64,000 nucleotides of DNA from Fictibacillus terranigra (GTDB taxonomy: Bacteria > Bacillota > Bacilli > Bacillales > Fictibacillaceae): contig NZ_JAUHLN010000002.1 of the NCBI RefSeq assembly GCF_030412265.1, forward strand, positions 186,001-250,000, in the 5' to 3' direction. The position numbers and the translations under genes are program-made. The notes below the pieces were generated by a model that searched no databases, was not told the DNA's origin, and saw only the letters and a program-made list of their open reading frames with translations. Shown piece after piece: positions 9,201 through 16,428 of the stretch; the first letter of the stretch is position 1; every line of letters starts with the position of its first letter.

Positions 9201-10684
9201 AGAGGAGCCCCCTCACAAGGGTCCATTTCAATATGCACATGCTTCGTCTCGCAATATTCCATCAGGCCATCCACTCCCCTTGTCCTTCCTAAACCGCTCT
9301 GCTTGTAACCCCCAAATTCTGTTTCAGGAAAGTTTTTGTTGTACGTATTGATCCAGACGGTTCCCGCTTTGATCCCTTTGGACATCCGTACCGCTCGGTT
9401 GAGATCCGATGTCCATACACCGGCGGACAAGCCAAAATCACTGTCATTCGCAATGTGAAGCGCTTCTTTTTCCGTTGAGAATGTCTGAACAGCGAGAACA
9501 GGCCCGAAAATTTCTTCTTTGACCACGCGGCTGCCGGCCATGAGCCCATCAATGATGGTAGGAGTGAAATAAAAGCCCTGATCATATGTTTCGCCTGTCT
9601 TTCGGTAGCCGCCAGTAATGATTCTTCCTTCTTTCCGGCCGATTTCACAATACTCTTCAACAAGGTCCAATTGGCTTTGTGAGACCAACGGCCCCATATC
9701 AGCCGTTTCCAGAAGCCCGTTTTCCACCCGCAGCTGCTCGGCGTATTCTTTTAGACGTTTGACCACTTCGTCTTTAATGGATTCATGAATGACCACCCTG
9801 GAACCGGCCATGCAGATTTGGCCTGCGGAAATAAAAATGGAACGGCCGATGACCGGAACAGCTTTATCAAGATTTGCATCCTCAAAGACGACGTTCGGAG
9901 ATTTCCCGCCAAGTTCGAGTGCTACTTTTTTGACATTTCCTGCTCCCATTTCAATGATGGACTTGCCAGTAGAGGTGTCCCCCGTAAAGCTGATCATGTC
10001 GATCTTGTCACTGGCTGCCATGGCTGCTCCAATGGACTTTCCTGGACCGGTCACGATGCTGACGATCCCTTTTGGAAAATGAGGAATTTCAGCAATGAGC
10101 TTAAAGATCTCTACGGATATTGAAGGAGTAAGGCTTGCTGGCTTGACGAGGACTCCATTACCGGCAGCAAGAGCAGGTGCGAGTTCACGAATCATGAGCA
10201 ACGCGGGCCAGTTCCAAGGTGATATGATTCCCACCACGCCTACCGGCTCTTTTACAACCACACCAAAATTATCGGGTTCAAGCTGCATGGAACGGCCAAA
10301 GACAGAACGTGCGGCTCCTGCAAAATACTTCAGTGTATCAATACAGCCTGACAGCTCGATCCGCGACTCGCGAATGGTCTTTCCCTGATCCATCGTGAGG
10401 ATGAGAGCCAGGTGCTCCAGCTTTTCTGTCATTTTTTCGGCCAACGAATGCAACGCTTCATAACGGCGCTTAGGATTCATTGACCAATCACTTGTCAGGA
10501 AGGAATGCTGTACAGACTCTATAATCTGGGATACATCTTGAATAGTCGATTTTTGCGAATAGCTGACCAGTTCTCCGGTCGCCGGATTAAACGATTCTAT
10601 CAGCTCCTTAGAAGTCGATTCTGACCACTCTCCGCCTGCAAAATTATAATAAGTGGGTATCTTTTTATGAATGATGGTTGACAT
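9197..10684 (-). CDS. Aldehyde dehydrogenase (NAD(P)-dependent)
   Basis: Aldehyde dehydrogenase superfamily protein of 495 residues converting an aldehyde to a carboxylate. It has the expected catalytic glutamate in ELGGKSPN, the catalytic cysteine in GQICMAGSR, the oxyanion asparagine in SPWNWP, and a C-terminal EFGGYKQSGLGR. The start is the ATG at 10684 behind AAGGGAG; a TTG one codon earlier is less likely. It is the second gene after the MFS permease and overlaps the alcohol dehydrogenase by four bases. Confidence 0.92.
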   Translation of the reverse strand: MSTIIHKKIPTYYNFAGGEWSESTSKELIESFNPATGELVSYSQKSTIQDVSQIIESVQHSFLTSDWSMNPKRRYEALHSLAEKMTEKLEHLALILTMDQGKTIRESRIELSGCIDTLKYFAGAARSVFGRSMQLEPDNFGVVVKEPVGVVGIISPWNWPALLMIRELAPALAAGNGVLVKPASLTPSISVEIFKLIAEIPHFPKGIVSIVTGPGKSIGAAMAASDKIDMISFTGDTSTGKSIIEMGAGNVKKVALELGGKSPNVVFEDANLDKAVPVIGRSIFISAGQICMAGSRVVIHESIKDEVVKRLKEYAEQLRVENGLLETADMGPLVSQSQLDLVEEYCEIGRKEGRIITGGYRKTGETYDQGFYFTPTIIDGLMAGSRVVKEEIFGPVLAVQTFSTEKEALHIANDSDFGLSAGVWTSDLNRAVRMSKGIKAGTVWINTYNKNFPETEFGGYKQSGLGRTRGVDGLMEYCETKHVHIEMDPCEGAPL

Positions 10685-10723
10685 CAATTAAAGCTCCCTT
10701 CGTTTCCAAAGTCTTGGTTTCTG

Positions 10724-12061
10724 CTAGTGGAGTCTGCCTCTCGTTTCTGGAATGATAACGCTTCCGATGATGTAAACCAGATAGATCACAATCGCAAAAT
10801 ACATTAAAGTATGGGGAATGTTTTCAACGGAGCCACTCGCCAGGGTAACAAAGGTAGGCATCATTCCACCGACAGCGAAGCCCATATTCCATGAAAGGCC
10901 AGTGCCTGTCGACCGGATGGAAGTCGGAAAGCGCTCGTTCAAAAAAATCAAGACGGGTGCATATGCCGCATTTCCTAATACCACAAGGCATACGACATAA
11001 AAGTAGATGGAAGAAACCGACGCTGCATTAGCCAGCGATAGATAAAAATAAGGCAATCCGATCACATTCAATACACCGATGACAAGGAATACCTTTTTTC
11101 TGCCAAAGATTTCACTCAGATGGCCGGCAATCAGTGCAGATATGATGGTAGCTATGCTGGCCGCAATAAGCACACCGGACAACGTTGTAGCGGATACTTT
11201 ATTCACAACATTCAGGAAAGTTGGTATAAACCCGGCAGTGAGATAATATCCCGAACCGCCACCGATGACGATCATTAAATTCACCAGAAGTACACGGGAG
11301 TATGTCGTAAACAGCGATTTAACCGGTTTTTGTTCGTCGATATTTTGTTTTGAGTCTTTTTTCGTTTTCATTTCGGCCCATAACGGAGATTCCTCCAGCG
11401 TCCGAAACACAAAAAGGCCGGCAACGGCTCCTAAAATACCTGTAAAGAACATCACTCTCCAGCCCCAGCTATCAAAGGCTTCACCGGGAAACAGAGCTGA
11501 AACGATTGTAAAAGCAATGGAAGCAAACAATGCACCAAGTCCAGCGCCTCCACCGCCGATAAGGCCAGACATTAATCCTCTCCATTTAGGAGCCGCCGAT
11601 TCTGTTCCAATGGTATGGGTGGAGGCGACCACCCCTCCCACAAAGACCCCCTGGACGAGCCGCAGCAATAAAAACAGGAGGGCTGCAAAAAAACCGATTT
11701 GCGGTACTGTAGGGAGTAAACCAAAAATTGCTGTACTAATACCAACACCGATGATCGCCACCGTCATGGCATTCTTTCTGCCATGCTTGTCGGCATACGA
11801 TCCGAATATGGCGGATCCAAGCGGCCGCATGAGAAGCGTGACGGCGAAAGAAGCGTAAACGGCTGCCAGGGACAGTGTTGGATTAGCTGTAGGAAAAAAT
11901 AGCTTTCCAATCGTTGGTGTAACATACAGAAGAATAAAAAGATCATATAAATCAAAGGACCAGCCCAATAAGGAAGCTGCTGTTGCAGAAACCATTTGCC
12001 TGTTTTTCACTTTAGGCTGTTCTGACTTCTGAACAACCTCAGAAGGTATTGCACTTGACAT
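10724..12061 (-). CDS. MFS transporter, aromatic-acid/sugar-acid type
   Basis: Twelve-segment MFS permease of 445 residues, first gene of the cluster ending at 4282. It has LLGWSFDLYDLFIL in TM1, the loop GSYADKHGRKNAM after TM2, RLVQGVFVGG in TM4, and SEIFGRKKVFLV after TM8. This pattern resembles permeases for sialic acid, benzoate and related acids. The ATG at 12061 follows GGAGG; the frame could open 11 codons earlier but without a ribosome site. Together with the SSS symporter the cluster has two importers, which suggests two related substrates. Confidence 0.85.
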   Translation of the reverse strand: MSSAIPSEVVQKSEQPKVKNRQMVSATAASLLGWSFDLYDLFILLYVTPTIGKLFFPTANPTLSLAAVYASFAVTLLMRPLGSAIFGSYADKHGRKNAMTVAIIGVGISTAIFGLLPTVPQIGFFAALLFLLLRLVQGVFVGGVVASTHTIGTESAAPKWRGLMSGLIGGGGAGLGALFASIAFTIVSALFPGEAFDSWGWRVMFFTGILGAVAGLFVFRTLEESPLWAEMKTKKDSKQNIDEQKPVKSLFTTYSRVLLVNLMIVIGGGSGYYLTAGFIPTFLNVVNKVSATTLSGVLIAASIATIISALIAGHLSEIFGRKKVFLVIGVLNVIGLPYFYLSLANAASVSSIYFYVVCLVVLGNAAYAPVLIFLNERFPTSIRSTGTGLSWNMGFAVGGMMPTFVTLASGSVENIPHTLMYFAIVIYLVYIIGSVIIPETRGRLH

Positions 12062-12119
12062 GTTTTTTCCTCCAATACTAAAGTTTTTTAACATGACTTA
12101 GCTTGGATGAGCCTTTTTA

Positions 12120-12137
12120 AGACTGAATTTTCAGTCT
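12120..12137. promoter_or_regulatory. Inverted repeat, candidate operator
   Basis: AGACTGA, four bases, TCAGTCT: a perfect 7-bp dyad 59 bases upstream of the MFS start codon and 29 bases from the preceding operon's terminator. Size and position fit a repressor operator. It has no T-tract, so it is unlikely to be a terminator. No regulator gene lies in this cluster. Confidence 0.4.
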
Positions 12138-12165
12138 ATTAAAAGTATAGAAAGTACATGAAAAA

Positions 12166-12196
12166 GCATAGTAATCCCGTGGGACACGGGATTACT
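12166..12196 (-). terminator. Terminator of the molybdenum hydroxylase operon
   Basis: AGTAATCCCGTG, a 3-base loop, and CACGGGATTACT form a perfect 12-bp stem (12170-12196). On the minus strand it is followed by ATGCTTTTTC. It ends the operon starting at 21322. Confidence 0.8.
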
Positions 12197-12210
12197 TGCA
12201 CCTTGTTCAC

Positions 12211-12999
12211 TTACTTTCCGGTAAAATTCGGTTTTCTTTTCTCTACAAATGCATCCACACCTTCTTTAAAGTCATCGGTGCATCTGAGCATGCCATACGC
12301 TCTTCCCTCGATTTCTAACCCGGTGCTTAACGGGCCTTCCTCAGCCGCATTCAATACTTCCTTACAAACACGCTGAGCAAGTGGTGAAAACCGTACGAGC
12401 TCAGCCGCCAGTTGATCCACTTCATTGTCAAGCTCCTCTTTCGCCACAACCTTAGTAATCAATCCCCATTGGTACGCCTCTTCAGCAGGTATCCTTCTTG
12501 CCCTCATGATCATATCCTTTGCTCTTGTAAGGCCTACAGCCCGTGCCACACGCTGCGTCCCTCCGCTTCCGGGAATCATGCCCAAATTCATTTCCGGCAA
12601 CCCGAGGAGGGTGTCGTCAGCAGCGATTCTGAAATCACACGCCATGGCAATCTCAAAGCCTACCCCAAATGTATATCCTTGAAGCTGTGCGATGACGGGC
12701 TTCGGGGAACGCTCTGGTGCGGCAACGTTCACTCTTAAACGGGACAATTCTTCAGGATGAGTTTCCATGAACTGAGGAATACTTCCGCCAGCACTAAAAC
12801 ACTTGTCGCCTTCACCCTTTACAATGATGACACGTACGCCTTCGTCATCGTTCAATTCTTCAAAGATCTCAGCAAATTGTTTCCTGGCGAGCATACTGAT
12901 ATAATTCATTTTTTCCGGGCGGTCGAATAAAATGGTCGCTGTGTGTGTTTCCCTGTTCTTTTCTACACGGATGTGATCATATTGAGTAGTGGTTGTCAT
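12211..12999 (-). CDS. Enoyl-CoA hydratase/isomerase family protein
   Basis: Crotonase-fold enzyme of 262 residues. The oxyanion-hole segments are KCFSAGGSIPQF and FRIAADDTLLGLPEMNLG. The first catalytic glutamate of hydratases is retained (LPE), while the position of the second carries aspartate (RAKDMI), so a hydratase, isomerase or lyase role is open. Start ATG 12999 follows AAAGGGG; an earlier in-frame start lacks one. It is the last gene of the operon, 28 bases after the acyl-CoA ligase, and probably acts on the CoA ester that ligase makes. Confidence 0.86.
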   Translation of the reverse strand: MTTTTQYDHIRVEKNRETHTATILFDRPEKMNYISMLARKQFAEIFEELNDDEGVRVIIVKGEGDKCFSAGGSIPQFMETHPEELSRLRVNVAAPERSPKPVIAQLQGYTFGVGFEIAMACDFRIAADDTLLGLPEMNLGMIPGSGGTQRVARAVGLTRAKDMIMRARRIPAEEAYQWGLITKVVAKEELDNEVDQLAAELVRFSPLAQRVCKEVLNAAEEGPLSTGLEIEGRAYGMLRCTDDFKEGVDAFVEKRKPNFTGK

Positions 13000-13027
13000 T
13001 TTGTTTTCCCCTTTCGATTTCAAGAAA

Positions 13028-14581
13028 TTAAACTACTTTTTCTGTTTTGAACAATTCAAATTCCCCATCCCGCAATTTCCGCCTCAACACTTTTCCGACA
13101 GGACTTTTCGGAATTTCCTTAACAAATACATACTTTCGCGGCCTTTTGTAGTTGGAGAGCTGCGGATGGTTTTTGCAGAACTCGTCCAGCTCTTGAATCG
13201 AGACAGTATGGCTGGCGGGAACGACGAACGCTGATACAATCTGTCCCCATCTATCGTCTTCTTCTCCGACGATGGCGACTTCGATTACATTCTCATGCTC
13301 GGAGATGACGTCTTCGACTTCCAGAGGGTGGATGTTTTCGCCGCCTGAGATGATCATGTCGTCCACTCTGCCGACGACATGCAGATCGCCGTCTTCATCC
13401 AGCACACCAAGATCTCCTGTAAAATACCAGCCGTCACGAATCGCTTTTTGGGTCGCATCTGGCCGGTTCCAATATCCCTTGAACGCTTCAACTGATTGTA
13501 AATTGACAATGATCTCACCGATTTCATCTTTTCCTACGATCTCTTCGCAGGTTGAAAGTCCGTCCGGGTCTGCTCTTACCAGCCTGATGTTTTGATGAAA
13601 CCCTGGTTTGCCTGCACAACATGGTTTTTCGAAGACATTTGAATTGATGGTAAAGGTGTACACCTCAGTACTTCCGTAGTGATTTACGAACACCTCAGGC
13701 TTCAGCTGCTCAATACATTTTTCTGTAAGGGAAGAAGTCATCGAAGCCCCGGCATATCCAATTTTTTTAAGGGCCGAAAGATCATAATCACTAAATTTCG
13801 GATGTTTTAATATGTCATGGTACAAAGTTGGCACAAGATACAAACAGGTAACAGCTTCCTTCGTGAGCAATTCCAGCGCATCCTTCGCGTCAAAATCAGG
13901 AAGTATGACAAGCTTCCCATTTAAGAAGGTTATCGAAAGCAGCGACCTCATTCCCATGGTGTGGTAGAGAGGCATCGTTCCGAGCGTGCTTTCCCCTTCT
14001 GTATAATGATTTTGTATAATATGGGCAAGCGCTGCAGAGTACTCATTTTTATGGCTTCTTGGAACACCCTTTGGTTTTCCGGTAGTTCCCGAAGTATAGA
14101 GCATTAGGGCGATATCTTCATCCGATATGACTGGTCTGTCATACGTCCCAGGACTCCGTTCTATCAGCTCGGAAAAATAAATATCAGCCCCTTGTACACC
14201 CTCGAGCCCAATATAGACTGGCCTTTCATTAAACCTTGCTTTTAACACCGCCTCCTGGCTGGCATCCTCATACACGATTGCGGTCGCTTCCGCATCGTTA
14301 AAGCAATACTCTACTTCCTTTGCTGAAAGCCTGAAGTTTATCGGTGTATAAATGGCACCCATTTTCTGCAGCGCCCAATAGAGAATCACATTTTCGCTAC
14401 GGTTTTTTAACAAAACCATCACACGATCCTGTTGTTTTATTCCGATGCGCTGAAGGGAGGCTGCCAGCCTATCAACCTGGCTGTTCAGCCTCGCATAGGA
14501 TAAACGCTGATCTTGCTGAACGACAGCATCCTTGTTCGGGAAGCGCTCAACTGCAAATTCCAGCAACGTTCCGAGGTTCAT
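13028..14581 (-). CDS. Acyl-CoA ligase (AMP-binding)
   Basis: ANL-superfamily acyl-CoA synthetase of 517 residues, forming an acyl-adenylate and then the CoA thioester. It shows the P-loop-like motif YTSGTTGKPKG, the A5 motif NHYGSTEVY, the A7 segment GWYFTGDLG, the hinge VGRVDDMIISGGENI, and a C-terminal catalytic lysine in PKSPVGKVLRRKL. It sits 4 bases downstream of the 2Fe-2S subunit gene, so the Mo hydroxylase product or substrate is probably activated as a CoA ester. Acid specificity (aromatic or aliphatic) cannot be deduced. Confidence 0.9.
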   Translation of the reverse strand: MNLGTLLEFAVERFPNKDAVVQQDQRLSYARLNSQVDRLAASLQRIGIKQQDRVMVLLKNRSENVILYWALQKMGAIYTPINFRLSAKEVEYCFNDAEATAIVYEDASQEAVLKARFNERPVYIGLEGVQGADIYFSELIERSPGTYDRPVISDEDIALMLYTSGTTGKPKGVPRSHKNEYSAALAHIIQNHYTEGESTLGTMPLYHTMGMRSLLSITFLNGKLVILPDFDAKDALELLTKEAVTCLYLVPTLYHDILKHPKFSDYDLSALKKIGYAGASMTSSLTEKCIEQLKPEVFVNHYGSTEVYTFTINSNVFEKPCCAGKPGFHQNIRLVRADPDGLSTCEEIVGKDEIGEIIVNLQSVEAFKGYWNRPDATQKAIRDGWYFTGDLGVLDEDGDLHVVGRVDDMIISGGENIHPLEVEDVISEHENVIEVAIVGEEDDRWGQIVSAFVVPASHTVSIQELDEFCKNHPQLSNYKRPRKYVFVKEIPKSPVGKVLRRKLRDGEFELFKTEKVV

Positions 14582-14585
14582 GGAT

Positions 14586-15077
14586 TCAACTCCTTTGCAA
14601 GACTTCTTTATTGTTGTCTTGAACCGTTTTCTCTACAGCCTTCACTATCCCTTCATAGCCTGTGCACCGGCACAAATGTCCTGAAAGGGTTTCTTTGATT
14701 TCTTTAACCGATGGCTGCGGGTTCTTTTCCAAAAAATCAGTGATGGACATTAAGATGCCAGCGGTGCAAAAACCACATTGCAGACCATGGCATTCTATGA
14801 AATTTTTTTGAAGCGCTGTCAGCTCTCCGCTGCAGGCAAGACCCTCGACGGTTGTTATTTCGCAGTTATCCGCCTGTACCGCAAAAATCAAGCAGGACCT
14901 TACCGCCAAACCGTCCATGTTGATCGTACAGGCCCCGCAAACACCATGCTCGCAGCCTACATGAGTCCCCGTCAGTCCACACGTTTCACGTATAAAATCA
15001 CTCAACAGCATCCTTGGTTCTACCCACTCTGAATACGACTTGCCGTTGATCGTTACATTTACTTCAGTTAAGGACAT
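14586..15077 (-). CDS. (2Fe-2S)-binding small subunit of a molybdenum hydroxylase
   Basis: CoxS/NdhS-type electron-transfer subunit, 163 residues. The plant-ferredoxin-like domain has the cysteine set GCEHGVCGACT plus C of VRSCL. The C-terminal four-helix domain has GLQCGFCTAG and HLCRCTGY, so all eight ligands for two 2Fe-2S clusters are present. A GTG three codons earlier lies directly on the ribosome site, so I take the ATG at 15077 (AAAGGGG, 8-base spacing). It would pass electrons from the Mo centre to the FAD subunit encoded just upstream. Confidence 0.93.
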   Translation of the reverse strand: MSLTEVNVTINGKSYSEWVEPRMLLSDFIRETCGLTGTHVGCEHGVCGACTINMDGLAVRSCLIFAVQADNCEITTVEGLACSGELTALQKNFIECHGLQCGFCTAGILMSITDFLEKNPQPSVKEIKETLSGHLCRCTGYEGIVKAVEKTVQDNNKEVLQRS

Positions 15078-15082
15078 GCTGC

Positions 15083-15952
15083 TCACCCCTTTGCTCTCTC
15101 GTATGCTTGATACAAAACTCGGGCCGTTAAGACCTTCGCTAATTGTGTACGGTACGTGGCCGACGCATGCAGGTCCGATTCGGGCTCTACACTACTGCCC
15201 ACGAGCTCGGCTATTTTTTGTACGGCTTGGTCCGTTATCTTTTCGCCCGCAAGAAGTTCCTTTGCATCCTCGATCAATAACGGTATAGCCTCGACCCCGC
15301 CAAGCGCCAGCCGGATATCCGAAATTTTGTCATGCGCGTCAAGTTCAAGCTGACAGGCGGCAGCTACGAGTGCAAAGTCACCATGGCGCCTCGCGACTTC
15401 CTGAAAAGAAGAGCCCACTCGTCCCTTCCATATGGGCAGATGAATTTCAGTAAGCATTTCATTTGGCATCATGTCTGTCGTTAGAAACGTAAGGAAGAAG
15501 TCCTCCGCTTTTACAGTTCTCGTTTCTTCCTCTGAAGAAATGTGAAGTGTGCCATTGAGCGCCATCAAAACGAGGGGAAGTTCTGCACTCGGATCTGCAT
15601 GGACGATGCTGCCACCTATCGTTCCCCGGTTTCTCGTTTGAAGGTGTCCAATATGTGCGACCGCTTCCGTTACCAATCCGCATTGGCTTTTCACGAGTTC
15701 AGAGGTTTCCACCGTATTTTGCCGTGTCATCGTCCCGATTTTTAATGTTTGATCATCGCTATCGATAAAATTCAAATCATGCAAGCTGTTAATGTCAATT
15801 AAACACTGAGGGGTGGCCAGTCTCATGTTCATGATGGGAACGAGACTCTGTCCTCCCGCTATGATCTTGCCGTCAAAACCGCTGGATTCCAGCAAAGAAA
15901 GGGCTTCTGAAACATCTTTAGGTCGATAGTAATCAAATTTTGCCGGTTTCAT
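15083..15952 (-). CDS. FAD-binding medium subunit of a molybdenum hydroxylase
   Basis: CoxM-type flavoprotein of 289 residues. The FAD-binding loops are AGGQSLVPIMNMR and TRNRGTIGGSIVHADP, both characteristic of the family (the TIGG segment contacts the FAD pyrophosphate). No extra 4Fe-4S insertion is visible, unlike 4-hydroxybenzoyl-CoA reductase HcrB. ATG at 15952 preceded by AAAGGGG with an 11-base spacing. Lies between coxG- and coxS-like genes. Confidence 0.92.
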   Translation of the reverse strand: MKPAKFDYYRPKDVSEALSLLESSGFDGKIIAGGQSLVPIMNMRLATPQCLIDINSLHDLNFIDSDDQTLKIGTMTRQNTVETSELVKSQCGLVTEAVAHIGHLQTRNRGTIGGSIVHADPSAELPLVLMALNGTLHISSEEETRTVKAEDFFLTFLTTDMMPNEMLTEIHLPIWKGRVGSSFQEVARRHGDFALVAAACQLELDAHDKISDIRLALGGVEAIPLLIEDAKELLAGEKITDQAVQKIAELVGSSVEPESDLHASATYRTQLAKVLTARVLYQAYERAKG

Positions 15953-15972
15953 AATCAGCACGGCCCCTTTCG

Positions 15973-16428
15973 TTAAGCGCTTTGTTCAATTCGTTTTAAT
16001 TCCTTGCCCAGTTTTTTGAAAAAATCCTGTATGACCATCTTCGCTACTCCACCCAGCATCCGCTGCCCTACCATCGCTACCTTTCCTCCTACTTCAGCCT
16101 CATAGGAGTAGTTTAATAGAGTGGAACTTTCACCATCCGGGGTCAGGTCCACAACCCCAACTGCTTCAACCGTTCCAGGAGATCCTTCCCCCTTCACAGC
16201 TAGCTTATAGTGGTTTGGCTCCTGCAAATCAAGAATTTCGATCATAGAAGAATAGTTCCCTTTTATTGCCGCGATTCCAATAGACAGCTCGGCCTGATAC
16301 TTGTTGTCCTCCACCAGTACGAGTTTTTTGCAGCCCATAATACATTTTTCAAGAACACTGGGATCGAGAAGTACTTCATACGCTCTCTCCACTCCTGCAT
16401 CTAAAACAAGCTTTCCTTTGCCTTCCAT
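15973..16428 (-). CDS. CoxG-family SRPBCC protein
   Basis: Protein of 151 residues of the CO dehydrogenase subunit G family (START-like SRPBCC fold with a ligand-binding cavity). The N-terminal MEGKGKLVLDAGVERAYEVL and the segment GNYSSMIEIL are typical. CoxG of CO dehydrogenase has been linked to membrane attachment and quinone binding, so a role in delivering electrons from the hydroxylase to the respiratory chain is plausible here, by inference. It has no membrane anchor itself. The ATG overlaps the large-subunit stop by one base. Confidence 0.88.
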   Translation of the reverse strand: MEGKGKLVLDAGVERAYEVLLDPSVLEKCIMGCKKLVLVEDNKYQAELSIGIAAIKGNYSSMIEILDLQEPNHYKLAVKGEGSPGTVEAVGVVDLTPDGESSTLLNYSYEAEVGGKVAMVGQRMLGGVAKMVIQDFFKKLGKELKRIEQSA

